A model generated the notes under the pieces. That model made no database searches, was not told the origin of the DNA, and was given only the letters and a program-made list of their open reading frames with translations. A stretch of 64,000 bases of DNA from contig CAZDZY010000001.1 in NCBI GenBank assembly GCA_964510055.1, positions 1 through 64,000 of the forward strand, given 5' to 3'. The translations under genes and the position numbers were made by a program. Shown here piece by piece: positions 9,266-16,984 of the stretch (position 1 is the first letter of the stretch; every line of letters begins with the position of its first letter). Source of the DNA: DTFZ01 sp964510055. GTDB lineage: Bacteria; Bacillota; Clostridia; Christensenellales; SZUA-584.

Positions 9266-9581
9266 AAGCGTTCCCTCCTATTATTGTATTTACCCCTTTC
9301 AAAAACTCGTTCCATTCGTTTAGATAAACGACCCTTGTCTGTTCGCCTTTTTCCGTAAGCTTATAGTATTTTCTCGGCGGCCCCTCGCTCGACTCTTCGA
9401 GGTATGTTTCCACATATCCCTCGCCTTTGAGCCGCTTTAAAAGCGGATATATAGTGCCTTCGGAGATCTCTATGTTTTTCGATATCTCGCCTATAAGCTC
9501 GTATCCGTATTTATCGTTAGACTTCAGCAAAGACAAAACGCAAAGCTCGAGAACGCCTTTTTTTAGCTGTATGCTCAGCAT
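9258..9581 (-). CDS. PadR-family transcriptional regulator, 107 aa
   Basis: Compact PadR-s1 type regulator: winged helix with KYGYELIGEI, SEGTIYPLLKRL and the wing GYVETYLEESSEGPPRKYYKLT. Such proteins usually repress their own operon and respond to small molecules or membrane stress. A strong TAGGAGGTGA site precedes the ATG. It is the first gene of the operon that runs to 6225, and an inverted repeat overlaps its own promoter, so autoregulation is likely. Confidence 0.92.
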   Translation of the reverse strand: MLSIQLKKGVLELCVLSLLKSNDKYGYELIGEISKNIEISEGTIYPLLKRLKGEGYVETYLEESSEGPPRKYYKLTEKGEQTRVVYLNEWNEFLKGVNTIIGGNACE

Positions 9582-9607
9582 ACGTCACCTCCTATATCAT
9601 GTTGACA

Positions 9608-9641
9608 GATACACTATAGCACACGGTATCTTACATTGCAA
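9608..9641 (-). promoter_or_regulatory. Promoter and candidate operator of the padR operon
   Basis: On the minus strand TTGCAA (9641-9636) and TATAGT (9618-9613) are 17 bp apart. An inverted repeat GATAC-N13-GTATC (9608-9630) overlaps the -10 box, the right place for PadR binding. Assignment of the repeat to PadR is inference. Confidence 0.5.
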
Positions 9642-9754
9642 GGTATTTTCAAAATATTTTTTAGATTTTTTTGTCTGTACTTGGCAGGATACGGGCGGTA
9701 TAATATTTGTATACATTTAATTCTGTATGCATTTAATGACGATAAGGTAACGTT

Positions 9755-10258
9755 ATGGTAAGAGAAATCCTTCTTCTGGGGAACCCGGAGTTATATCGAG
9801 TCAGTTCCCCCGTTATAAAAGAAGAGGTATCCTTTATAAAAGAAACCGTAAACGACCTGCACGACACGCTTATGGATTTCAGGGACAGATACGGAGCGGG
9901 CAGGGCTATCGCTGCCCCGCAGATCGGCGTAATGAAGCGGCTCATATATATGCATATCGACAAACCAGTAGTTTTTATAAACCCTGTATTGCGGTTCGAG
10001 GATGATGAACTCATGGAAGTGCTGGACGACTGCATGTCCTTCCCCGGGCTGCTGGTAAGAGTGAAACGCCATAAGAGATGCGTGATTCAATACAAGGATA
10101 TGGATTTCAACGATAACACGATGAAGCTCGAAGGCGACTTATCCGAACTGCTGCAGCATGAGTACGACCACCTCGACGGGATACTCGCCACGATGCGGGC
10201 TATAGATAATAAATCTCTGTGCCTGAAAAACCAGAGGGGTACCTTCATGGAGGGATAA
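9755..10258 (+). CDS. def: Peptide deformylase family protein, 167 aa
   Basis: Would remove the formyl group from nascent protein N-termini at the ribosome. Motif 1 is intact in form (GAGRAIAAPQIG) and motif 3 is the metal-binding QHEYDHLDG (HEXXH). Motif 2, normally EGCLS, reads DDCMS: the metal-ligand cysteine is kept but the preceding Glu-Gly is Asp-Asp. The family has divergent members in Clostridia beside the housekeeping enzyme, so this could be a second deformylase. It is transcribed away from padR and stands alone. Confidence 0.85.
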   Translation: MVREILLLGNPELYRVSSPVIKEEVSFIKETVNDLHDTLMDFRDRYGAGRAIAAPQIGVMKRLIYMHIDKPVVFINPVLRFEDDELMEVLDDCMSFPGLLVRVKRHKRCVIQYKDMDFNDNTMKLEGDLSELLQHEYDHLDGILATMRAIDNKSLCLKNQRGTFMEG

Positions 10259-10303
10259 AAACGTACGATAAAAGGATTTTAGAGTGTTACAAATGGAGGA
10301 AGA

Positions 10304-10861
10304 ATGACTATGCGAGAAATTTATATGCATGAGGATGATTACTGCCAATGTGAATGCCTGCCATTTGATTGTTACGAGTTTTGTGTAAAGCAATGCAGAT
10401 TAATTAATGAATTCGCCGACAAGCATAGGATTGGTTCAGGATATACAGATATCTATGTCCGAGAAATTCCTCCCAATTCTATCATGGGATTGAAAATACT
10501 AAAGGAAACTTTATATGGTTCACTCTCTGAATTCTTTCCGCCCTATGACCAAATTGACAATCCTTTTTTTATTAAATACGATTTAGGTAATGCGAAAAAC
10601 GCTTGTGCGTTTGGTGAAAATGAGGATGCGGTCATCTTTTTCAGCTATTATCAGGATACAAATTTCATCGATGCAATTTGGTTGACCTTTAATTATCGTC
10701 TAGATAATTCAAGTAAGCAAAATATTCACAAAATGTTTGATGTGGTTTCCAAACTCGGTAGCTTTATTTATGTAGATTGGAATATAAAAAGTGTGTTTTG
10801 TTTAAATGAAACTCAAAAGATAGATGAGTATCTAAACAATTTTAATTCCGAAAATAGATGA
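10304..10861 (+). CDS. Hypothetical protein, AT-rich, 185 aa
   Basis: I do not recognise this protein. It is soluble, acidic and aromatic, with a cysteine-rich N-terminus (YCQCECLPFDCYEFCVKQC) and a mixed alpha/beta pattern after it. Its coding sequence is far more AT-rich than the flanking genes and uses different codons, which points to recent transfer. An ATGGAGGAAG site gives a credible start. Size, composition and isolation are reminiscent of orphan immunity proteins of contact or polymorphic toxin systems, but no toxin gene is adjacent, so that is only a guess. Confidence 0.6.
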   Translation: MTMREIYMHEDDYCQCECLPFDCYEFCVKQCRLINEFADKHRIGSGYTDIYVREIPPNSIMGLKILKETLYGSLSEFFPPYDQIDNPFFIKYDLGNAKNACAFGENEDAVIFFSYYQDTNFIDAIWLTFNYRLDNSSKQNIHKMFDVVSKLGSFIYVDWNIKSVFCLNETQKIDEYLNNFNSENR

Positions 10862-10921
10862 TAATTGGATATAGGGACTTTTAGTAGTATATTAAGTTTA
10901 TTCTCCCTCAGGGGGTGTTCT

Positions 10922-11614
10922 ATGAAAAAGCCTTGCATAGGCATACTCGCGGGCATGGGCCCGCGCTCCACCGCGCCGTTCGTGGATATGGTGGTCGACG
11001 AATGCATAAAACAGTATGGGGCGATATACGATATCGACTTCCCCGCGATGGTCATATATTCCCTCCCTACTCCGTTTTACCCGGACAGGCCGGTTGACCA
11101 TGAAGCCCTGTGTGATGCCATAATGTCAGGCCTCAAAGAGCTTGCGGGGTTCGGAGTCGGCTTCATCGCCATGCCGTGCAATATAACTCATGTATACTTC
11201 GACGATTTGAAAGCTTCTATTGGCGTGCCGCTCTTAAATATCGTCGAAGAAACTGTCGCCCGTCTCCCCCGCCGCTGCCGCTGCGCAGCGCTGCTTGCAG
11301 CGCGTGGAACGGCGGAATCGGGGCTGTACCAGAAAGGCGTAGCCGCAAGCGGCTCGTCAGTTTATACGCCCGATCAGGGCAGAATAGACACCCTAATATT
11401 GTCGGTAAAGAAGAACGGCCGGAGCCATGAAAACATCGATGAGATTGCTTCGCTGTTGTCTGAAGCGAAGAACGCGGGAGCTGACTGCGCCGTAATTGGA
11501 TGTACTGACCTGACCCCTCTCGCGATCGGATGTAACTCAGGTGTCGAAATAATAGATTCCGCACGCTGCCTCGCGGCAGCGGCGGTAAAACGCTATATCG
11601 AACTTAAGAAGTAA
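10922..11614 (+). CDS. Aspartate/glutamate racemase family protein, 230 aa
   Basis: Cofactor-independent racemase fold with the two catalytic cysteines in the expected contexts, MPCNITH and IGCTDL, and the N-terminal GILAGMGPRST loop. It would interconvert L- and D-aspartate (or glutamate), though the family also includes other activities. The ATG at 10922 follows CAGGGGGTG and is preferred to the in-frame TTG at 10865. The gene begins 60 bp after the AT-rich orphan; no terminator is seen between them. Confidence 0.85.
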   Translation: MKKPCIGILAGMGPRSTAPFVDMVVDECIKQYGAIYDIDFPAMVIYSLPTPFYPDRPVDHEALCDAIMSGLKELAGFGVGFIAMPCNITHVYFDDLKASIGVPLLNIVEETVARLPRRCRCAALLAARGTAESGLYQKGVAASGSSVYTPDQGRIDTLILSVKKNGRSHENIDEIASLLSEAKNAGADCAVIGCTDLTPLAIGCNSGVEIIDSARCLAAAAVKRYIELKK

Positions 11615-11683
11615 TTTCTCAGTGCAGTTCAGGTTGATGACAAACTCATTAATAACAAAATGCGGTATTGAATAGACAAACGA

Positions 11684-11800
11684 AGGCCTCTGAAAAGTCC
11701 CAAATGCAAGGCGTTTTGAGCATTGCGCTGATGATGTAGCAGCGCTACTTCGAGGTGCAAGCGGAAAAACAACGCAGCAGTTGGGCTTTCTCAGAGGCCT
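11684..11800. repeat. 117-bp palindromic element with terminal inverted repeats
   Basis: The ends AGGCCTCTGAAAAGTCCC and (reverse) AGGCCTCTGAGAAAGCCC mirror each other, and the interior keeps pairing imperfectly down to a central perfect hairpin GTAGC-AGC-GCTAC. The whole element could fold as a single long hairpin. It carries no gene and looks like a MITE or structured intergenic repeat. No second copy was noticed in this window. Confidence 0.7.
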
Positions 11801-11806
11801 GAGCTG

Positions 11807-12076
11807 TTAGTGCAATTCTTCGCGCATACTATTTAGGTTATTCTTCGCCAGCTTTACTTCTTTATCGTCGGCCTCTTTCGGGTTATAGTAGCCCTTCTGG
11901 CGCATCTGGTCGAGCACGTTATACTCGTCCTGGCTCGTCTTGCCGAACTGGTCGAGCAAGATCTTGCGGAGCGTCGGATCAGACGCGTCCTGTATATGCT
12001 GCGCGCACGAAGACATCATCAGCTTTTCCTGGTTCAAAAGGTCTCCCAGCAGGTCCCTTTCCGTCATTTCTTCCAT
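11807..12076 (-). CDS. CotF-like spore coat protein, 89 aa
   Basis: Short ferritin-like/CotF helical protein: EMTERDLLGDLLNQEK, then CAQHIQDASDPTLRKIL, and a conserved C-terminal KGYYNPKEADDKE. Such proteins locate to the coat of the endospore. Translation starts at an ATG behind TAGGAGGCGGC. It is downstream of and co-directional with a second coat gene (12127-12342); a hairpin leader lies between the two. Expression would be expected late in sporulation in the mother cell, but I see no clear sigma-K promoter. Confidence 0.85.
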   Translation of the reverse strand: MEEMTERDLLGDLLNQEKLMMSSCAQHIQDASDPTLRKILLDQFGKTSQDEYNVLDQMRQKGYYNPKEADDKEVKLAKNNLNSMREELH

Positions 12077-12081
12077 AATGC

Positions 12082-12121
12082 CGCCTCCTATTTTTGCCCC
12101 AAAAAGCTATGCTTTTTAGGG
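12082..12121 (-). promoter_or_regulatory. Structured leader element (copy 1)
   Basis: On the minus strand CCTAAAAAGC-ATA-GCTTTTTGGGG forms a hairpin and is followed by CAAAAATAGGAGGC, which contains the ribosome binding site. Nearly the same string precedes the genes starting at 12342 and 58183. Role unknown: it may be a terminator-like hairpin or a translation control element. Confidence 0.45.
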
Positions 12122-12126
12122 CTCCC

Positions 12127-12342
12127 TTATTTATGCGAATTCAAATACATGAGCAGTCCGTCGAAGTTGCCCTTGTGATGGTTCGATATCTGCTGCGCGC
12201 AACTCTTAAGCGCCGGATCCTGGAAATACGACGCGTATATCTCGCTCTTCTTGGCGGCCAGCATCTCCTGCTTTATCCTGTCTTCGATTATAATAAGATT
12301 CGTCGAATCGAGCTGCGGTTTCACGCTTGTGTTGTTGAACAT
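12127..12342 (-). CDS. CotF-like spore coat protein, 71 aa
   Basis: Small helical protein with the CotF-type core (LIIIEDRIKQEMLAAKKSE, DPALKSCAQQISNHHKGN). The ATG at 12342 is chosen because AAAGGAGGCTGTT lies directly before it; the longer open frame to 12468 has no such site and its extra 42 residues do not resemble coat proteins. It pairs with the gene at 11807-12076, as do the two at 24407-24873. A spore-surface role is inferred from family membership. Confidence 0.82.
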   Translation of the reverse strand: MFNNTSVKPQLDSTNLIIIEDRIKQEMLAAKKSEIYASYFQDPALKSCAQQISNHHKGNFDGLLMYLNSHK

Positions 12343-12346
12343 AACA

Positions 12347-12385
12347 GCCTCCTTTTTTTGCCCGCAAAAGCTTTCCTTTTCGGGG
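12347..12385 (-). promoter_or_regulatory. Structured leader element (copy 2)
   Basis: Minus strand CCCCGAAAAG-GAAAG-CTTTTGCGGG hairpin followed by CAAAAAAAGGAGGC. Shares the core GCTTTT-GGGCAAAAA-GGAGGC with copies 1 and 3. Confidence 0.45.
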
Positions 12386-12471
12386 ACTCCAATTATGCTT
12401 ACGGTATTATTTTTTCCGCCATATTGACAAATATCCTTTAAGTTCTTTTCAGTTTCATATATAATCAAAAC

Positions 12472-13080
12472 ATGGAAAAATTACTTATAAGCGCTCTTGA
12501 GCCCCAGAAGAGAAACAGCGAACGCTATAATGTATTTGTGGATGGAGAATATTACGCTTCGCTCGGCGCTGAGGCTATAGCCGTTAACGGCTTGCGCGCG
12601 GGCGAGGAGATAGACGAAGAAGAGCTTCGGGCCGCTATAACAAGCGATAACGAGCGGTACGCGTTCGATTCCGCGGCGAAGCTGCTCTCTTACAGCATGC
12701 GCACGCGTAAAGAGCTCGAGCAAAAGCTTGCGGAAAAGGATATAGACGCCGCCGCGGCAGCCGCCGCGCTCGATAAGCTCGAGGGGTACGGGTACATAAA
12801 CGATTTAAGCTATGCGCAGGAGTTCGTGCAGAACGCCATCCTGTCAGGCAAATCGAGGCGCGTTACCGAATACCAGCTGCGCGAAAAGGGAATAGCGCGC
12901 GGCGTTGCGGACGAAGCTATGAAAGCATATACGTACGAAATAGAGGCCGAAGCCGCGAAAAAGGCCGCGGCGGCTTACAAGCGGCAGCGTAAAGACCGCC
13001 GGCATATATTCGCGGCGCTTGCCCGAAAAGGCTTTGATTACGAGATAATAGGAAAAGTATTGCCGGAGGATACGCCTTGA
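12472..13080 (+). CDS. recX: RecX regulatory protein, 202 aa
   Basis: RecX binds and inhibits RecA filaments. The protein consists of the helical three-helix repeats typical of the family, with the diagnostic segment SYSMRTRKELEQKL, then GYINDLSYAQEFV and KGIARGVADEAM. No Shine-Dalgarno site is visible, and a TATAAT at 12460-12465 lies so close that the mRNA may be leaderless, though its -35 box is poor. It opens an operon in which each of the next genes overlaps the previous stop. recA itself is not in the window. Confidence 0.9.
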   Translation: MEKLLISALEPQKRNSERYNVFVDGEYYASLGAEAIAVNGLRAGEEIDEEELRAAITSDNERYAFDSAAKLLSYSMRTRKELEQKLAEKDIDAAAAAAALDKLEGYGYINDLSYAQEFVQNAILSGKSRRVTEYQLREKGIARGVADEAMKAYTYEIEAEAAKKAAAAYKRQRKDRRHIFAALARKGFDYEIIGKVLPEDTP

Positions 13081-14009
13081 AATACGAGATATTAAAAAAA
13101 CTCAAAGACGCGGGCGGGTTCATATCGGGAGAACATTTGGGCGAAGGCATCACCCGCGCGGCGATGTGGAAGCATATTAAGGCCATGCAAGCCGACGGGG
13201 CGCAGATAGAGGGCGTTACGGGCAAAGGTTACAGGCTCATATCCCCTCCCGATGTGCCGCGCTCCGAATACGTAAGGGCATATATGAAGACGGACGCTCA
13301 TGTTTTCTATAAGGACAGCACGACGTCAACTAACGAAGACGCCAAGAGAGCGGCGCATGACCCGGAACTCAAAAAAGCGGTGTTCATAGTCGGCGAGCAG
13401 ACTGCCGGTAAAGGGCGCAAGGGCAGGGAATGGGTCTCTCCCCCGGGCGGGTTGTATATGACTTTCCTCATACGGCCCGACATTGAGCCGGCGCGCGTGC
13501 CGGGAATAACTATTATGGCGGCTGTCGCGCTTTGCGGCGCCATAGAAGATATTGCAAACGTAAAGGCGGGCATCAAATGGCCCAACGATATACAGACAGG
13601 CGGCAAGAAACTCGCGGGTATACTGACCGAGAGCATGATGGGAATGGACGGCGTGGAGTTCGCCGTGTGCGGCATTGGCGTAAACACTAAATACTGCTTC
13701 GAGGGCGACCTCGTCCATACTGCGTGCGCGATAAAAGCCAACAGGACGCTGCTCGCGTCGGCGGTTATAGACGCGTTTTTCGAAGGGTACGATAAATTCC
13801 TGCGCGGCGGGGCTGCCGTATTTATGGACAAATTCCGCGAGCGGGGCGTGCTGTCAGGAGAGATCGGCATCACAACTCCTGCGGGCACTGAGACGGGGAT
13901 ATTATTGGGGTACGACGACGAGGGGGCGATACTATTGGGCTGCGCTGGCGAAACAAAACGCTTTATCGCGGGCGAAGCGTCGCTCCGGGGAGGAGAACCA
14001 AATGTATAG
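13077..14009 (+). CDS. birA: Bifunctional biotin ligase/repressor BirA, 310 aa
   Basis: Attaches biotin to carboxylase subunits and, through its N-terminal helix-turn-helix (residues 1-58), can repress biotin genes. The ligase domain shows the adenylate-binding loop GEQTAGKGRKGREW (consensus GRGRxGR), followed by KWPNDI and a C-terminal SH3-like region. The TTG start at 13077 overlaps the recX stop by 4 nt and has GGAGG upstream. Length is normal for HTH-containing BirA. Confidence 0.94.
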   Translation: MKYEILKKLKDAGGFISGEHLGEGITRAAMWKHIKAMQADGAQIEGVTGKGYRLISPPDVPRSEYVRAYMKTDAHVFYKDSTTSTNEDAKRAAHDPELKKAVFIVGEQTAGKGRKGREWVSPPGGLYMTFLIRPDIEPARVPGITIMAAVALCGAIEDIANVKAGIKWPNDIQTGGKKLAGILTESMMGMDGVEFAVCGIGVNTKYCFEGDLVHTACAIKANRTLLASAVIDAFFEGYDKFLRGGAAVFMDKFRERGVLSGEIGITTPAGTETGILLGYDDEGAILLGCAGETKRFIAGEASLRGGEPNV

Positions 14010-14898
14010 CGGCTGCATAACCGACATAAACGGCGTAACTGCTGGGCATTATACGGACAGGGAGAATATGACCGGCTGCACTGTCATAATAATGGAAGGC
14101 GGGGCTGTGTGCGGCGTGGACGTGCGCGGAAGCGCGCCCGGCACGCGGGAGACCGACCTGCTCAGGCCGATGAACACGGTGCAGAAGGCTAACGCGATAC
14201 TGCTTTCCGGAGGAAGCGCGTTCGGGCTCTCGGCGGCGGACGGAGTGATGCGCTGGCTCGAGGAACGCGGCGAAGGCTTCGACGCGGGCGTTGCGAAAAT
14301 CCCGATAGTGCCCGCAGCGGTGCTGTTCGACTTAAGCGTCGGCAGCTCCGCCGTTCGTCCCGACTCAAAAGCGGGGTATGCCGCATGCGAAGCCGCAAGC
14401 GGCGAGCCTCTCTCCCAGGGGGGGTTCGGCGCGGGAACGGGAGCGATGGTCGGCCAGGCGGCGGGTATAGAGTACGCCTCAAAAGGCGGCTTCGGAGCCG
14501 CTTCAGTAAATATAGGCGATATAATAGTCGCGGCGTGTTTCGCCGTAAACGCGTTCGGCGACGTATACGATCATAACACCGGGAAAAGGATAGCGGGCAT
14601 GAAAGAAGCCACGGTCTCCGATGCGCTTATGCAGGGCGGTACGTCAGGTTCCCCGGGAACGAATACAGTGATAGGCGTTATAGGCACAAACGCCGCGCTC
14701 ACAAAGGAGCAGGCGTGCAAGCTGGCCTCATCGGGCCAGGACGGCATAGCGATGTGCGTCCGCCCATCGCATACCATGTTCGACGGGGATACGGTATTCG
14801 CGTTCGGCACCGGCGAAGCACAGTGCGATATATCGGCCCTGCTTGCCGCGGGCGCGGAGGCAGCGGCGAGAGCGATAATAAACGCGGTGAAACAATGA
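14002..14898 (+). CDS. P1 family peptidase (DmpA/S58), 298 aa
   Basis: N-terminal nucleophile fold peptidase that self-cleaves; family members are aminopeptidases or endo-type omega-peptide hydrolases. The autocatalytic motif is visible as GSPGTNTVIGV (nucleophile Thr after Gly), with the N-terminal ITDINGVTAGHYTD and LSGGSAFGLSAADGV also typical. It overlaps the birA stop by 8 nt and the acpS start by 4 nt, so it belongs to the operon, although its substrate and link to the neighbours are unknown. Confidence 0.9.
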   Translation: MYSGCITDINGVTAGHYTDRENMTGCTVIIMEGGAVCGVDVRGSAPGTRETDLLRPMNTVQKANAILLSGGSAFGLSAADGVMRWLEERGEGFDAGVAKIPIVPAAVLFDLSVGSSAVRPDSKAGYAACEAASGEPLSQGGFGAGTGAMVGQAAGIEYASKGGFGAASVNIGDIIVAACFAVNAFGDVYDHNTGKRIAGMKEATVSDALMQGGTSGSPGTNTVIGVIGTNAALTKEQACKLASSGQDGIAMCVRPSHTMFDGDTVFAFGTGEAQCDISALLAAGAEAAARAIINAVKQ

Positions 14899-15266
14899 TA
14901 ATCGGCACCGGTTTTGACATAGTGGAAGTTGCCCGCATAGAAAAGGCATCGCAGAACGAACTGTTCCTGATAAAGAACTTTACCAGGGAAGAGGTAAAGA
15001 TGTTCGAGGCGAGAAAGCACCGCGCGGAGATGACCGCGGGCAATTTTGCCGCAAAGGAAGCGGTCTTAAAAGCTTTGGGATGCGGGATCTTCGATATAGC
15101 TCTGTGCGAGATAGAGGTATTGCGCGAGAAGTCGGGCAAGCCTTATGTCACGCTTTACGGAAAGGCTAAAGACAGATCGGAAGAGCTCGGCATAAAGCAG
15201 GTGCACATTTCGATATCGCATACCGACGGATTCGCAGCAGCTCAAGCTGTAGCGGAAGGAGAATAA
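14895..15266 (+). CDS. acpS: Holo-[acyl-carrier-protein] synthase, 123 aa
   Basis: Transfers 4'-phosphopantetheine from CoA to the serine of acyl carrier protein. It shows the N-terminal IIGTGFDIVEVARIE (Asp metal ligand), the FAAKEAVLKALG motif with its catalytic Glu, and the C-terminal HISISHTDGFAAAQAVAE. Start ATG at 14895 overlaps the peptidase stop as ATGA. Its 3' end is part of a 100-bp tandem duplication shared with the start of the next gene. Confidence 0.94.
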   Translation: MIIGTGFDIVEVARIEKASQNELFLIKNFTREEVKMFEARKHRAEMTAGNFAAKEAVLKALGCGIFDIALCEIEVLREKSGKPYVTLYGKAKDRSEELGIKQVHISISHTDGFAAAQAVAEGE

Positions 15267-15430
15267 CATGATCCCTGCTATTACAAAGCAGCAGATACGC
15301 TACATTTACGAATTCATGATAACGGAAGGATCCGCTTCAGCCCTAGCTGTAGCGGAAGGAGAATGACATGATCCCTGTTGTTACTAAACAGAAGATGCGG
15401 GATATAGACGCATATATGATAAGCGAGATG
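15231..15430 (+). repeat. Diverged 100-bp tandem duplication across the acpS/nnr junction
   Basis: The segment AGCTGTAGCGGAAGGAGAAT with the following ACATGATCCCTG occurs at 15245 and again exactly 100 bp later at 15345. Similarity extends upstream into the acpS tail and downstream through the first 20 codons of nnr. Copy 1 is about 15231-15330, copy 2 about 15331-15430. The duplication leaves a small ORF between the two genes. Confidence 0.85.
15268..15366 (+). other. 32-codon ORF created by the tandem duplication
   Basis: Starts MIPAITKQQIRYIY, matching the N-terminus of the downstream nnr protein (MIPVVTKQKMRDID), and ends ALAVAEGE, matching the AcpS C-terminus. It keeps the GGAAGGAG ribosome binding site of the real gene, so it is probably translated, but it looks like a junction by-product rather than a functional protein. 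Confidence 0.4.
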
Positions 15431-16894
15431 CGCATACCCTCCCTTACGCTGATGGAGAACGCCGCGTTCGGTATAACAGGCGCGGTAACGGCAAGGTTTG
15501 GAAAAGAGACTCCGATCATAGCGGTATGCGGCACGGGCAACAACGGCGGCGACGGCTTAGCCGCCGCGCGCCAGCTCGAAGCGAAGGGGTACGGGGTTTC
15601 GGTGTACATCGCGGGCAGCGCGAAAGACTTAAGCGGCGACGCGGCGCAGAACGCCGGATTCTTTAAAGGCCGCTTTATTGAGATAGCAGACGCCGGGAAA
15701 GCAAAATCGCATTTGGAAAACCTGAACGGCTGCGCGGTCATAGACGCGCTGCTCGGTACCGGGCTCGCGCGCGAAGTCAGCGGGCTCTTTAAATCAATAA
15801 TCAATCTTTTAAACGCCAGCGGGGCGTACATTATTTCCTGCGACATACCGTCGGGCATAGACGCGGACACCGGCGCCATACTCGGGGCGGCGATAAAAGC
15901 GGATGAGACGGTAACGTTCCAGTACGCTAAGCGCGGGCACTATCTTTTCCCGGGAAGGGAGCATACCGGAGCGCTCATGATAAAAGAGATAGGCGTCGTT
16001 TCCGGCATAAATATCGGAAACACGCGCGTTTTAACGAATACGCTGCGGCTCGAAAAGCGCAAGGCGGACACGCACAAGGGGAACTACGGCAAATTAGCCT
16101 GCGTAGTGGGCAGCCAGGGCTTTGCGGGCGCCGGGATAATGTGCGTTAAAGCGGCCCTGCGCGCGGGCGCGGGCCTCGTTACCGCCGGCATACCGGCGAG
16201 CCTTCAGCCGGTTCTCAGCGCAAGCGTTCCCGAGAGCATGACGTTTGCCCTTTCCGAGGGGTCGGGGAGTTTGGGCGAAGACTGCCTTAACGGCCTTAAC
16301 GCCCTTATGAAAGACAAGACTGCGCTGGCAGCCGGACCGGGCATATCCGCAAGCGCCGGGGCTAAGAGGGCGGCCAAATTTATGGTGCATAACTATAACA
16401 TAAGAAAGGTATTCGACGCCGACGCTCTTAATGCGATAGCCGAAGACCCGGATATACTCGTCGCTAAGGTGGGCGACATAGTGCTTACGCCTCATTTGGG
16501 AGAATTCGCGAAGCTGTGCGGAGACGATATAGAAAAGATAAACAGCGACCCGATAGGGCTTACGGAGCGGTTCGCCGACAAATACGGGTTAACGCTGTTG
16601 TTAAAGGGAGCGACGACTATTGTAACCAACGGCAAAAAAACGGCGCTCGTGCCTTTCGGCAGCCCAGGCATGGCAAAGGGCGGCAGCGGAGACGTGCTTA
16701 CCGGGGTCATTGCCTCGCTTATGTGCGGAGGCATAAAGGGCGGCATGGCGAGTTTCCCCGCCGCGCTGTACGGCGCGTATATATGCGGCAGGGCGGGCGA
16801 GGCCGCGGCAGCCGAAAAGGGCGAGTACTCCATGACGGCTATGGACACGCTGGAGAAGATACCGGAGGTCATGAAAGAGATGCAGTGCGGCTGA
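15368..16894 (+). CDS. nnr: Bifunctional NAD(P)H-hydrate epimerase/dehydratase, 508 aa
   Basis: Repairs hydrated NAD(P)H. The N-terminal epimerase (YjeF_N, about 1-215) has VCGTGNNGGDGLAAAR and SCDIPSGIDADTG; the C-terminal ADP/ATP-dependent dehydratase (YjeF_C, ribokinase-like) has the NYGKLACVVGSQGFAGA start and the C-terminal GSGDVLTGVIASL loop. Full length for the fused form. GGAAGGAG precedes the ATG at 15368. It is the last gene of the recX operon and is followed by a short hairpin over its stop codon. Confidence 0.94.
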   Translation: MIPVVTKQKMRDIDAYMISEMRIPSLTLMENAAFGITGAVTARFGKETPIIAVCGTGNNGGDGLAAARQLEAKGYGVSVYIAGSAKDLSGDAAQNAGFFKGRFIEIADAGKAKSHLENLNGCAVIDALLGTGLAREVSGLFKSIINLLNASGAYIISCDIPSGIDADTGAILGAAIKADETVTFQYAKRGHYLFPGREHTGALMIKEIGVVSGINIGNTRVLTNTLRLEKRKADTHKGNYGKLACVVGSQGFAGAGIMCVKAALRAGAGLVTAGIPASLQPVLSASVPESMTFALSEGSGSLGEDCLNGLNALMKDKTALAAGPGISASAGAKRAAKFMVHNYNIRKVFDADALNAIAEDPDILVAKVGDIVLTPHLGEFAKLCGDDIEKINSDPIGLTERFADKYGLTLLLKGATTIVTNGKKTALVPFGSPGMAKGGSGDVLTGVIASLMCGGIKGGMASFPAALYGAYICGRAGEAAAAEKGEYSMTAMDTLEKIPEVMKEMQCG

Positions 16895-16906
16895 AAAGCC
16901 GCTTTC
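16887..16906 (+). terminator. Weak hairpin over the nnr stop codon
   Basis: GCGGCT-GAAA-AGCCGC with TTTCT after it; the stem includes the TGA stop at 16892-16894. Probably a weak terminator. Confidence 0.45.
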
Positions 16907-16984
16907 TATTACTTGCGTATATTCCAATTATTACTTGTATATCTCTATATACTCATTTATAATTACAGTACACAGGAGGCTGGT

